In this document: positions 8,909 through 18,246 of the stretch, piece by piece
Layout of the letters: each line of letters opens with the position of its first letter
Numbering within the stretch: position 1 is the first letter of the stretch
NCBI GenBank assembly: GCA_964602475.1
Contig: CAZRRN010000023.1
Coordinates: 1-46,477, forward strand
From: SZUA-448 sp964602475
GTDB taxonomy: Bacteria; Bacillota; Clostridia; Lachnospirales; Lachnospiraceae
DNA length: 46,477 nt
Direction: 5' to 3'
Translations under genes and position numbers: made by a program
The notes under the pieces: model-generated
Told to the model about the DNA's origin: nothing
Databases searched by the model: none
Seen by the model: the letters and a program-made list of their open reading frames with translations, nothing else

Positions 8909-10750
8909 TTATTGTACACCAAGTATCGTTACTGAAAATACTTCCCAGTTAGAAGCAGCTTCACATTGTATTCTGGCACCCCAGTTGCTTATGTCATCAC
9001 CACATACAGCTGCAATCTCTTCATAAGTGATATAACAATTTCCATCAACACAGGTAGCAGTCTGCTGCTGAACTCTGCTCCATCCTGCTGCAGCATCCGG
9101 CATTACAATCCACATACTACCATCTTCACTGGTATATGCAATCTTTACAACAGAACCCGGTACAAGAGCATCCAGAACTTCTTGCGTCATATCAAAACCA
9201 TTCTGTCCCCAGCCTGTTCCTTCACATGTAAAGCCTTCAAATTCAGTCTTTTTATTTGCTGCAGGTGTAGCATTTAACGTACCAACATTTACAGCATATA
9301 CTTCCCAATCAGAAGCTGCTTCACACTGAATTCTTGCACCCCAGCTACTCTTATCTTCACCGCATACAGCTTCAATCTGTTCATAAGTGATGTAGCACTT
9401 TCCATCAATACATGGAGCTGTCTGCTGCTGAATTCTGCTCCAGCCTACAGAAGCATCCGGCATTACTATCCACATAGATCCGTCTGCAGAAGCATAACTA
9501 ACTTCTACAGCTGTTCCGGGAACTAAAGCATCAATAACTTCCTGAGGCATTTCAAAACCATTCTGTCCCCAAGCGGTTCCCTCGCACGAAAATCCTGCGA
9601 ACTCTACAGCATTGCTAATTGAGTAATTCGGAACGGCAGTACCAACTTTGATTGAATAAACTTCCCAATTGCTCTGTGATTCACACTGCAGTAATGCTCC
9701 CCATGTGGTTACATCATCACCGCACAGAGCTGCAATCTGCTCATATGTAATCTGCGCAATTGACATGGAATCATTGATATAAGCGGTTCCCTGTGCTACT
9801 CTTATCCAGCCTGCGGTTGCCCAAGGCATTACGATCCACATACTGCCGTCTTCGCTGGCATATGCGATTTCTATAACAGAACCAGGTACCAGTGCATCAA
9901 TGAATTCCTGCGGCATTTCGAATCCATTTTGTCCCCAGCCTGTTCCTTCACATGCAAAGCCATCAAATTCTACGGCATTTGTAACTGCATACAGATTCGT
10001 CATATCCTTTCCGGTATTTTCAAAACCGGCAGGCTCAGCAAATGCTGCTGTAGTGTCTGCAGTTAACAGGTTACCTGCTGCATCAAAGAAGCAGATATCA
10101 TCGATATACAGAACTGCACTTCCATGTCCGTTATCACGACCGTTATCTGTTTTTAATGTTACCATAAAAACATTGTTATCTGTTGAAAATGCCGTATCTC
10201 CAAGATTAACGACTGCAACCTTAGGATTCTTTGTACTCATATATACAGACCAGTCTGTCGTATATTCAACAAGATCCGCACCTGCCCAGATAATAATCTG
10301 ACCGGAAGTTGCATTGAATGTTCCATCGTCATATGATGTTCCAAGTGTCATCTCAATGGAAGCAACATCAGTTGCTTTTTCTCCCAGAAGAGCAGCTAAA
10401 GAAAATGTTATATAAGGTACTTTTCCGTTAGCATTTTTTACAGCTAGTGCCTGACTTCCATTAAACTGATCAAGATAGACTTCACAGTCATCTGCGTTTG
10501 CAGGCAGCATATAAATAGCTGCAAATCCCACATTTCCATCTTCAAAATCAACACTGGCAGCATTTCTGACAGTCGGATCTGCAGTCGGCTCCGGCGCTGT
10601 TGTTGCAGTCGGTGCCACGGTCGGTGCCGCAGTCGGTGCTGTTGTTGCGGTCGGTGCTTCGGTTGGGTCAGCTGTACCGTTTCCACATGCAGCCAAAGAC
10701 AGCACCATGGCAGCTACTAATAAAACTGCCAGTAAGTTACGTTTTCTCAT
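8909..10750 (-). CDS. Lipoprotein with three tandem ~112-residue carbohydrate-binding-like repeats
   Basis: I do not recognise a named family for the whole protein (613 residues). It has a lipoprotein signal (LAAC, acceptor C22), a Pro/Thr/Ala linker to about residue 61, a beta-rich domain at about 65-242, and three repeats at about 259-370, 380-490 and 501-611. Each repeat contains EGTGWGQNGFEM, VPGS, DGSMWIVMP, ITYEQIAAVCG, WGARIQCEAAS and WEVYSV. The tryptophan-rich beta-sandwich look suggests surface glycan-binding modules. No catalytic motif is seen. It sits between permease and binding-protein genes. The start at 10750 is nine bases from AAAGGAGG; the ATG at 10759 abuts that site and is less likely. 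Confidence 0.85.
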   Translation of the reverse strand: MRKRNLLAVLLVAAMVLSLAACGNGTADPTEAPTATTAPTAAPTVAPTATTAPEPTADPTVRNAASVDFEDGNVGFAAIYMLPANADDCEVYLDQFNGSQALAVKNANGKVPYITFSLAALLGEKATDVASIEMTLGTSYDDGTFNATSGQIIIWAGADLVEYTTDWSVYMSTKNPKVAVVNLGDTAFSTDNNVFMVTLKTDNGRDNGHGSAVLYIDDICFFDAAGNLLTADTTAAFAEPAGFENTGKDMTNLYAVTNAVEFDGFACEGTGWGQNGFEMPQEFIDALVPGSVIEIAYASEDGSMWIVMPWATAGWIRVAQGTAYINDSMSIAQITYEQIAALCGDDVTTWGALLQCESQSNWEVYSIKVGTAVPNYSISNAVEFAGFSCEGTAWGQNGFEMPQEVIDALVPGTAVEVSYASADGSMWIVMPDASVGWSRIQQQTAPCIDGKCYITYEQIEAVCGEDKSSWGARIQCEAASDWEVYAVNVGTLNATPAANKKTEFEGFTCEGTGWGQNGFDMTQEVLDALVPGSVVKIAYTSEDGSMWIVMPDAAAGWSRVQQQTATCVDGNCYITYEEIAAVCGDDISNWGARIQCEAASNWEVFSVTILGVQ

Positions 10751-10803
10751 TTTTTTCATCCTCCTTTAGATTTGAGAAATTGATTGAGTTTACAGAGCAA
10801 CAT

Positions 10804-11808
10804 TTACCCTACAATACCACTACGCTCCACACCCTCAATAAAATATTTCTGAAGGACAAGATAAATTATCAGAATAGGAAGAACTACCATGATAACTCCT
10901 GCATCCAGATACAGCTCCTGGATCTTGGTATCCAGAATCTTATCAACATTCGCAATTACCATCTGCAGTGTTGAGATCTTCTTACTGATAACTACATTCT
11001 CGCTGATCAGAAATAAATTCGAATAAAAAGTGTCATTAAACTGCCATACTACAGAAAAAACAGTAACAGTAATGACTGCGGGCATAGCATTCTTCAGCAT
11101 AATACGAAAATATGTATACCATGTGCCCGCTCCATCCACAAATGCCGCCTCTTCGATTTCCTTCGGCAATCCACGGAAAAACTGATTAAATATATATATA
11201 TATAAGCCTGATCGTACTCCACATCCAAGAATCGACATAATGTACATTGGCCATATTTTTCCCATAAGGTTAATTGGGGCTCCAAAAAGCTTTGTTATCA
11301 GACCAAACGGATCAAACATCTTAAAATTCATGTACAAAGGAAGCATAATTGTATGGGAAGGTATTACAATCATGATAACAACACATCCAAAAAGAAGCTT
11401 TTTAAATGGAAAATCAAATCGAGCAAATCCATATCCAACCATAGAACAAATGAAAACCTGAATCACCGTAAGAGATAAAACATAAATAATGTTTATTCCC
11501 ATAGTTTTCCAATAATCCATACGTTCGATGGAAAGCTGAAAGCGTTCTAATGTCGGATACTGCGGAAGAACAAAAACCATTGGATTATATGCATCCTTTG
11601 TTGAAGAAATCGCATTGACCAGCATACCGATCATAGGAGAAAGAATGATATAGCTGACACCAACAATAATTGCAACACGCAGTAATGAAAGACAAAACTT
11701 TTTGATGTCATTTCCCATAATACGAAGCTGATCCGGGTCACTTATCATTTTCTTCGTCTTACTGCCCCACGCTTTTACCGATTCTTTTGATAAAGCTTTT
11801 TTATTCAT
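10804..11808 (-). CDS. Carbohydrate ABC transporter permease (MalG-like)
   Basis: This is an inner-membrane subunit of a sugar importer. The 334-residue protein has six predicted membrane segments after a 40-residue charged N-terminus, and the EAA loop that docks the ATPase (PKEIEEAAFVDGAGTW, starting about residue 215). VGYGFARFDFPFKKL is typical of MalG proteins. It lies 14 bases after its MalF-like partner. It is clearly paralogous to the permease at 40945-41961 (both have YWKT, MVGYGFAR/LVGYGFAR and FRGLPKE/FRGIPKE). No ATPase gene is nearby. Confidence 0.93.
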   Translation of the reverse strand: MNKKALSKESVKAWGSKTKKMISDPDQLRIMGNDIKKFCLSLLRVAIIVGVSYIILSPMIGMLVNAISSTKDAYNPMVFVLPQYPTLERFQLSIERMDYWKTMGINIIYVLSLTVIQVFICSMVGYGFARFDFPFKKLLFGCVVIMIVIPSHTIMLPLYMNFKMFDPFGLITKLFGAPINLMGKIWPMYIMSILGCGVRSGLYIYIFNQFFRGLPKEIEEAAFVDGAGTWYTYFRIMLKNAMPAVITVTVFSVVWQFNDTFYSNLFLISENVVISKKISTLQMVIANVDKILDTKIQELYLDAGVIMVVLPILIIYLVLQKYFIEGVERSGIVG

Positions 11809-11822
11809 ATTCTTCTCCCTTC

Positions 11823-12749
11823 TTAGTTATAGTAGAACGTTCTTTTTTGAATTATTCCGCATACAATTACAAGGATTGCACAGGTAATAACCGTACTTAC
11901 CAAACTGAATACTGCGCTTAGTCCATAATTGAACTGGTTAAACGCCACCGTCGATGCAAGATCCACTACATCACTTTCTGTAAAGCTATCAACAATGGTA
12001 TACACAACATTTGTAATTATATGTGGCATAACCATCGGGAAGGTAACCTTCCAGAATGTCTCGTAACCGGTTGCACCTTCAATTTTGGCAACCTCATACA
12101 TGGACGGCTGAATCGACTGTAATGCAGCAATAAATATGATAATCTGTACTCCTGATGCTGTAACTATATCATTGATTCGTGAAACGGCCGCCGTAATGTA
12201 ACTAAGAATTGTCTCCGGAAGTCCAAGCATTAAAAACATATCCATCAGATAATCAATATCAAACGCAATTGTTGAGCTCGCTGTTGCTGAAACCTCCGCA
12301 ACCTGAGTGGAAATACCACCCTGCATCATTGCAACACACTGTTCCATCGCAGTTGCAATTGCTCCTGAATTAAAGATAACCGGTAAAAAGAAGATTGCCC
12401 GAATAATTGATCTTCCCTTGAAATTCTTGTTCAGCAGCATCGCCATAAACAAGCTGAAAAATGTAATCAGCGGAACATCTATTACCATATTCATTACTGA
12501 GGTCGTCAGAACCTGCTTAAATGTTCCGTGTTCCCGAAACGCATAAATAAAGTTATCAAACCCGACCGGTGTCAGCTGGTATCCGCCATTAATCGTATCC
12601 ATTGTAAGCTCAGAAAAAGCAAACTGACCTGTCATGAGAAGCGATCTGACATAAAATACAACAAATCCTATGAACCAAGGTAAAATGAACAGATATCCGG
12701 AAATCATTCTTTTCTGCCGGAGGGATAAATGTCTTTTTTTATTACTCAT
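11823..12749 (-). CDS. Carbohydrate ABC transporter permease (MalF-like)
   Basis: The partner of the MalG-like permease just downstream. The 308-residue protein has the MalF-type opening SGYLFILPWFIGFVVF, multiple membrane segments, and an EAA loop at about residues 217-240 (YEVAKIEGATGYETFWKV). Its start overlaps the stop codon of the DUF5696-type gene as ATGA, indicating translational coupling. It is paralogous to the permease at 41954-42877; both share IRAIFFLPVI/VRTIFFLPVI and ASGVQIIIF/ASGIQIIIF. Confidence 0.93.
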   Translation of the reverse strand: MSNKKRHLSLRQKRMISGYLFILPWFIGFVVFYVRSLLMTGQFAFSELTMDTINGGYQLTPVGFDNFIYAFREHGTFKQVLTTSVMNMVIDVPLITFFSLFMAMLLNKNFKGRSIIRAIFFLPVIFNSGAIATAMEQCVAMMQGGISTQVAEVSATASSTIAFDIDYLMDMFLMLGLPETILSYITAAVSRINDIVTASGVQIIIFIAALQSIQPSMYEVAKIEGATGYETFWKVTFPMVMPHIITNVVYTIVDSFTESDVVDLASTVAFNQFNYGLSAVFSLVSTVITCAILVIVCGIIQKRTFYYN

Positions 12750-15109
12750 CTGATCCCCTCCAATCGATAAGACGCTGCCGGTATTTCGTATCCGTCTGCA
12801 GTCTGTACTGAATTCTGATAATTAATATAGATAACAACTCCATTATCATAGCTTACTTTTCTTACTCCGTTATCAAGGATTTGATGTTCCGTGACAAACG
12901 CGCCGTTAACATATTTTAATGCTGCATTCACCTGATTGTATGTTTCAATCATATCGTCTTTCCAGGTTGTATAGGTCGTAGTATAGAACCGATTGATTCC
13001 GGTTTCCTTCATCAGACTTGCCGATTCCCATGTCAGCTGATAATGAGGATTTGTTCCTGTTTCAATGAGTTCAAGGATTGTTTCGTTCCTGTTATAACAA
13101 TCCTCATAATTAAGTAGCGTTCCGGAATATGAAATGCTCCCGTGAATAATCATCTGATACAGCGGAATACTTTCATCTACAATAAAAAATTCATTTTGAT
13201 CTAATGGGACATTGATAATATCATCACTGTAGGCTAGGCAGTATGCATTTGCCGCATTCGTCATCAGGTTCTTTCCTGTTCCTTCCAGAACATCAAATTG
13301 CCCAAGTACAATATTGAGTGCCTCTTCTCGATCAATCACATTAGTTCTTCGTATATCAGAGAAGAGATAATTTCCAAGATCCCGAAGTGAAATACCTGAA
13401 ACATCATATCTTTGTATCTTTTTAGCAAATTTTTCTACATATCTTGGAAGGAATTTCGGAGACAGCAAATCATAAAGATTCTCACTGTACATCAGTCCTG
13501 AGGTATTCCTTAAAATAGCAGGATTAACAAGTCCAAAACTTGCAACATAACCTGCTCCGTAATACCTTGAGCCTTCTGCATTATAGTTAAATCCGTTATC
13601 TGCAAAAGTAACTTTCTGGAATGCAACATCAGCATACAGGATTCCACCCAGTTCACTCATTGCTTCATTCAGAGCTTCCAGTCCGGATTTTCCACCCAGC
13701 TTATCAATTACATTAATTGTATCGGCTGCATTATGGTAGTATCCACCATTAAACCAGCCCTGTAGATTCATTACCTGATTACTGATTCCTGCTTTCGAAA
13801 GATCCACGGCAATCTCTTTTGCTTCATCAAAATCTGTCATTGAAAATACATGCATATACTGTATTCCAAGAAAATGTCCGGTCTCCTTTACCCCGCTGAT
13901 AATATCATAATACAGTGGAATATCTCCTCCGGTACTCATCTTTTCAAGCACACCTTCCGAAACGAGACGATTTCGATAGTAATTTGCAATTCCGGAATAT
14001 CCAGTTTGATCTGAATTCAAAAAGGAATATTTGACCTTTATATTAAGATCATAAATATCTTCTTCAAGAACATAAACATCTGTAGTTGAATTTCCAAACA
14101 TTCTTAAGTTGTCAATGTTCCGCAATACAAAGGTTGGATAGACATAATTATAACTGTTAAACATTCCGGATACTCCGGCAGTTATTACAGAAAGAGTAGC
14201 TCCTTCTTCTATTGACACCAGCAGACTTCTATCCTTTCGGCAGATTCCAAAGATCGGAAGCATAGCACTGTCTACATTTTCCAACGTAGTATAGTTGGAA
14301 GCCATCGGATCAAGATCATAAATATACTGTGAATACTGCGCTACCGATGTCTTACCGTTGTTGAAATTGATTAATGAACCGGAAGCATTTGGTACAACAA
14401 TATATCCATCCTCTTCCGTTGAAGCCGCACCCATGAATCTTAAAAGCTGTATTCGATATACGGAAGCATTTCCATATTCTTTAATAGCTCCGGTCGGTAT
14501 CGATACAACAAGTCCATCATCCTCCAGCCGGTATTCCAGCGGTATTTCAAATGAAATTCCTTCAGCACCGTTGTTATCCGTAATATCACCGATTCGATAT
14601 ATGTAACGAAGTCCATTACTAAGTCCCTCGTAGGTAAACTGGTTTTTCTGGACACACTTGCTGTACGAATCTAAGGAACCGGACGTTACCGCTGAATTAT
14701 AATAATAAACAACCATCTGCGATTTTAACAGATTCTTATTTGATTTATTAGCATTTTCATCCTCGTCCGCATTTAACGGATTTGTATAAGTAATGCTTCC
14801 GTCACGCTTATCGTAAATTGCAACAATTGCCGTTTCGGTATCTGTAAAAAGCATCAGCTTATCATTTTCACAGACAAAACTCATTCCTGGTACTTCGGTA
14901 TAACCGGTATCCTTCAGTACAATTTCCGTTCCCTGTTCATATTCATACGATGTCAGATATTTTTCATATCCCTTATAACACATATAATGGATGATATAAT
15001 AAGCCAGATAAATGAGGACGCATATTACCACAACTGCAAGAACACATAACACAATACGTTTCGTCAGGCTCATGGGAAGTTTTTTATTCTTTTTCCTGGA
15101 TGATTTCAT
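12746..15109 (-). CDS. DUF5696-type membrane-anchored extracellular protein, function unknown
   Basis: A 787-residue protein with a single N-terminal membrane segment (about residues 18-43) and the rest predicted outside. Residues ~60-360 are beta-rich and contain DGYIVVPNASGSLINFNNGK. Residues ~395-700 alternate helix and strand like a TIM barrel, with GWFNGG (451-456), LRDLGNYL (575-582) and PLYQMIIHG (649-657). The C-terminus (VSYDNGVVIYINY, then an ending IPAASYRLEGIR) resembles the small beta domain that closes many glycosidases. These motifs recur in the paralogue at 42877-45417. I infer a glycosidase-like or glycan-binding surface protein. DUF5696 assignment is from memory. It is coupled to the MalF-like gene by a 4-base overlap. 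Confidence 0.8.
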   Translation of the reverse strand: MKSSRKKNKKLPMSLTKRIVLCVLAVVVICVLIYLAYYIIHYMCYKGYEKYLTSYEYEQGTEIVLKDTGYTEVPGMSFVCENDKLMLFTDTETAIVAIYDKRDGSITYTNPLNADEDENANKSNKNLLKSQMVVYYYNSAVTSGSLDSYSKCVQKNQFTYEGLSNGLRYIYRIGDITDNNGAEGISFEIPLEYRLEDDGLVVSIPTGAIKEYGNASVYRIQLLRFMGAASTEEDGYIVVPNASGSLINFNNGKTSVAQYSQYIYDLDPMASNYTTLENVDSAMLPIFGICRKDRSLLVSIEEGATLSVITAGVSGMFNSYNYVYPTFVLRNIDNLRMFGNSTTDVYVLEEDIYDLNIKVKYSFLNSDQTGYSGIANYYRNRLVSEGVLEKMSTGGDIPLYYDIISGVKETGHFLGIQYMHVFSMTDFDEAKEIAVDLSKAGISNQVMNLQGWFNGGYYHNAADTINVIDKLGGKSGLEALNEAMSELGGILYADVAFQKVTFADNGFNYNAEGSRYYGAGYVASFGLVNPAILRNTSGLMYSENLYDLLSPKFLPRYVEKFAKKIQRYDVSGISLRDLGNYLFSDIRRTNVIDREEALNIVLGQFDVLEGTGKNLMTNAANAYCLAYSDDIINVPLDQNEFFIVDESIPLYQMIIHGSISYSGTLLNYEDCYNRNETILELIETGTNPHYQLTWESASLMKETGINRFYTTTYTTWKDDMIETYNQVNAALKYVNGAFVTEHQILDNGVRKVSYDNGVVIYINYQNSVQTADGYEIPAASYRLEGIR

Positions 15110-15120
15110 GTTCCTGCCTC

Positions 15121-15753
15121 CTACGTTCTAAATACAATTTCGGTATATACACTCTTAAAGAAACTAACTACCATACCAATCATATTGCTTAACAGTAATA
15201 ATAAAAAGATAATAATCAGTAATGCAATAATCGTCAGGAGCAGGGTTAATAGTGTTTTTCCAAGAGTATAATTATGAACCTGCATTATCCCGATAAGCAT
15301 TATAATTACTCCGTAGACTATTCCAACAAATAGAAACAGAGCATAAATTGTCTCTTCCTTATCTGCTATCAGCTGGCTTAAAATTGTCGCAGCTATCAAA
15401 ACAATTGAAATCGGTACTGTTCCATATCCGATTGCAATAACAATATCCTTGAGCCGTCCTTCTCCGTTCATAAGGCAGGTAATTGACCAGTTACTGACAC
15501 ATAACAGAATAAAGAAAGCAAAAACTCCGGCCATCTCATATAAACTGTCTACTCCTCTTGGATCCACATCATTTACTATAAATGAAGCTAGCAGTCTGTT
15601 AGCTGTAAAACAGCAACCGAAGATAAAAACCATAAGAACGGAAAGAGGAACACTTCCCCGATTGGCATGACGAATCCAGTAAAAACCATCCATCGGGTGA
15701 ACAACAGTATAAAACATGTAGTTCCATTTTTCTTTGGAAAAATACTTTGCCAT
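15121..15753 (-). CDS. YIP1-like integral membrane protein
   Basis: A 210-residue protein with about five hydrophobic segments, resembling the YIP1 membrane fold. The N-terminal HPMDGFYWIRHANRGS, the central NWSITCLMNGEGRLKDI and the C-terminal TEIVFR recur in the paralogue at 45456-46124 (HPFDGFWDLIHEKRGS, NWCLTTLFDGKGKLKDI, KEIIFR). The first motif is before the membrane segments and is probably cytoplasmic. Function is unknown. It lies 1 base after the NHL/TPR gene and 11 bases before the DUF5696-type gene, so the three are probably made together. It ends in TAG. Confidence 0.8.
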   Translation of the reverse strand: MAKYFSKEKWNYMFYTVVHPMDGFYWIRHANRGSVPLSVLMVFIFGCCFTANRLLASFIVNDVDPRGVDSLYEMAGVFAFFILLCVSNWSITCLMNGEGRLKDIVIAIGYGTVPISIVLIAATILSQLIADKEETIYALFLFVGIVYGVIIMLIGIMQVHNYTLGKTLLTLLLTIIALLIIIFLLLLLSNMIGMVVSFFKSVYTEIVFRT

Positions 15754-15754
15754 G

Positions 15755-17254
15755 TTATGCTGCCCTCCCTCTTGCCTTGACTGACTTTTTTCGCTGCCTT
15801 ATCTTTCTCCATACAACAAAGGCAATAATCAATATCAAAACTGCTGTAAAAACATATCCGATATTATCCTTAAGAATTGCATTGCGATATCTTCGGAATG
15901 CAATTGAATAATAGGTTCTGCTCATCCCAAGCTTCAGATATTTCATTGCATTTTTATAGTCCCCAGCCGTAAGATATGCTTTTCCAATACCGGTATTTGC
16001 CAGTTCGTTATTTTCATTTAATTCAAGAACTCTTTTCCAAAGCTCAACCGCCTGCGTTTCATCACCGCTGAATCGCAAGGATACAGCTTGATTAATCATG
16101 TCACCATATTCTGTTTCATTGAACACTGATATTTCAGCACGTGAAGAATCAAGAACAATAATCTGGTCTCCGATTATATCAATTGCAACCGGCATGGAAA
16201 AGGTTCCTCTCTGCGTCCCGATTCCACCAAATACATAAAGAAGATTACCCTCGTGATCGTAGGTAAATATTCTCCCTCTTCTGCGATCAAGACAGGAATA
16301 GATTCCGTCTCCGCGGTAAATAACATCTACAAACTGGGAAGAACCTGCATAATCTCCGCTTCCGCCATTCCAGATATCACCGCCAAGATTATCATCTTCT
16401 CCTTTTTTAATAACATCCTCACCTTTTGGGTTCAGTCTTCTGACCGCTTGCGTTCCTGCTGAATCTATATTCGTTGCATATACAAAACCATCTTCATCAA
16501 TATCTATCCCGGTAAATTCAGTCGGAATGTAAAGCTGTTGATTACTTCTCTCTGCTTTCGTTGCTATTCTTCTCCAAAATTTCTCCCAGGTTGAAATTGT
16601 TACAGGAATTGTTCCAAAGAATCCGGTAAATTTACCATTTGTATCAAACACCATTATTCCTTCAAACTGGTTTTGTGCGATACAGTAGATACGGTTAGCA
16701 TAATCAACAGAAACCTTCAGTGGTTGAAATACAAAACCGTCCTCCAACACTTCTGAAGTTGGATTGTCAACAATGCTCAAAAGAACTCCGTTCTCGTCAA
16801 GTACAACAATCCGTTTATTTCTTGTATCTGCAATATACAAGCAGTAATCCTCTGAAACAGCAACTCCGGTAGGAGTATTAAAGGTATCCTGCTTTCCGTT
16901 ATTATCGAAGCTTGATATAATATTGATTACTTCTGTCATTGAACTGTTCAGAATAATAATACGGTTATTTCCCGTATCAGCAACATAAATCTTACCATCT
17001 GCAGATTTACAAAGATCCTGCGGAGAGGAAAGCTTGCCGACATTTTCACCCTGATAAGTAAAGGTACTTGTATTAATTGAATTACCCGGCTCATACGCAG
17101 CAGGCGCATAATTCAATATTGACCGATAATCATAATTATAACAAATATACGGATAAGACATTGTTGCAGCCGCACGTTGTGGTATTTCGGTCAAAATCAG
17201 CACCGAAAACATCAGTATTGAAACAATTAATTTTATTAAGACTGATTTTTTCAT
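15755..17254 (-). CDS. NHL-repeat beta-propeller protein with TPR and C-terminal membrane anchor
   Basis: A 499-residue protein with an N-terminal signal or anchor, a beta-propeller at about residues 70-380 made of NHL repeats (SPQDLCKSADGKIYVADTGN; TPTGVAVSEDYCLYIADTRN), one or two TPR units at about 385-455 (AVELWKRVLELNENNELAN; AYLTAGDYKNAMKYL), and a membrane segment at about 463-484 followed by a basic tail. The propeller and TPR should face outside, with the tail inside. It may be a scaffold or a glycan or peptide sensor. A similar TPR-membrane-tail end is seen at 46121-46477. The start at 17254 has GGAG six bases upstream; an upstream ATG at 17299 is less likely. Confidence 0.82.
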   Translation of the reverse strand: MKKSVLIKLIVSILMFSVLILTEIPQRAAATMSYPYICYNYDYRSILNYAPAAYEPGNSINTSTFTYQGENVGKLSSPQDLCKSADGKIYVADTGNNRIIILNSSMTEVINIISSFDNNGKQDTFNTPTGVAVSEDYCLYIADTRNKRIVVLDENGVLLSIVDNPTSEVLEDGFVFQPLKVSVDYANRIYCIAQNQFEGIMVFDTNGKFTGFFGTIPVTISTWEKFWRRIATKAERSNQQLYIPTEFTGIDIDEDGFVYATNIDSAGTQAVRRLNPKGEDVIKKGEDDNLGGDIWNGGSGDYAGSSQFVDVIYRGDGIYSCLDRRRGRIFTYDHEGNLLYVFGGIGTQRGTFSMPVAIDIIGDQIIVLDSSRAEISVFNETEYGDMINQAVSLRFSGDETQAVELWKRVLELNENNELANTGIGKAYLTAGDYKNAMKYLKLGMSRTYYSIAFRRYRNAILKDNIGYVFTAVLILIIAFVVWRKIRQRKKSVKARGRAA

Positions 17255-17326
17255 AGTTTTCTCCAGATTTGCATGGTTTCGGATCTGTTTTTTGTGCACA
17301 GCTTTAATAGCACAGCCACTGTCGGT

Positions 17327-18244
17327 TTAATCCTTCATACCGGAAGTAGTCATCGTTTCCAATATGTTGCTTTGACAGATCAGGAAAAAGATGATTGGTA
17401 CAGCAGCTATTACAAAGGTTACCGCAGCTGCCGCTCCTGCTCTTGCCATACCTCCTGCTGAAATCTGCTGCAGTGAATATTGCAATGGCTTTAATTCCTC
17501 ATCACGCAGGAAAAGACTTCCTGTATTTCCCCACATTTGCTGGAACTGGAAAATTGCCAGAGTCAGCCATGCAGGTTTAACGTTCGGCATCATTATCCGC
17601 CAAAAGATCTGAAATTCACTCGCACCATCCAGCCTTGCCGATTCCATCAGTGAATCAGGAAGCTGTTCCATGAACTGTTTCATCAGATAAAGACCCATAC
17701 CAAATGACCACGCAGGAAGAATCAGTGCTAAATATGTATTGTTGATATGCAGCCATGATATAATCATATACTGAGGTATCTGTGTTACCGTCCAGGAAAA
17801 CATCATGGATAATACGACCATACGGAACAGAATATTCTTTCCCGGAAAATTATGCTTTGCCAGCGGATATGCTGCAAGTGATGCAATCACAACATGTCCG
17901 ACCATACCACCCATGGTAATGATTATTGTGTTCAGAATATATCTTGAAAAAGGAACCCATGAATCATTCATTAAGGTGAATAAATCCGTAAAGTTTTCGA
18001 GGCTTGGATTCCTTACGAAAATTTTGGGCGGATATTGGTATAATTCATCCAACGGCTTAAGCGCATTATTTACAATCATTACAAGCGGAAGAACCATAAA
18101 AATACCACATATAATCATCAGTGCAAATAGCATGGAATTTCCCGCAACGGAACGATTCAGTCTTTTCTCTCTTCTTTTGAATGCACGATTCTTAGAAAGT
18201 GCTTTTTCAACTTTACTTTTTTTATGTCTTTTTTCGCTTGGCAC
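17327..18244 (-). CDS. Carbohydrate ABC transporter permease (MalG-like), second set
   Basis: A 305-residue MalG-like permease with six predicted membrane segments after a basic N-terminus, and an EAA loop around PDSLMESARLDGASEFQIFW. It starts with GTG; its ribosome binding site (GGGAG) lies in the last codons of the MalF-like gene, so the two are coupled. It is more distant from the other two MalG-like permeases in this window than they are from each other. It presumably works with the 1005-residue binding protein encoded two genes upstream. Confidence 0.92.
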   Translation of the reverse strand: MPSEKRHKKSKVEKALSKNRAFKRREKRLNRSVAGNSMLFALMIICGIFMVLPLVMIVNNALKPLDELYQYPPKIFVRNPSLENFTDLFTLMNDSWVPFSRYILNTIIITMGGMVGHVVIASLAAYPLAKHNFPGKNILFRMVVLSMMFSWTVTQIPQYMIISWLHINNTYLALILPAWSFGMGLYLMKQFMEQLPDSLMESARLDGASEFQIFWRIMMPNVKPAWLTLAIFQFQQMWGNTGSLFLRDEELKPLQYSLQQISAGGMARAGAAAAVTFVIAAVPIIFFLICQSNILETMTTSGMKD

Positions 18245-18246
18245 AG

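Noticed and set aside
8909..10750. Repeats as a mobile element or assembly duplication
   Set aside because: The three copies have clearly diverged from each other and stay in frame as protein domains, so they are genuine domain duplications.
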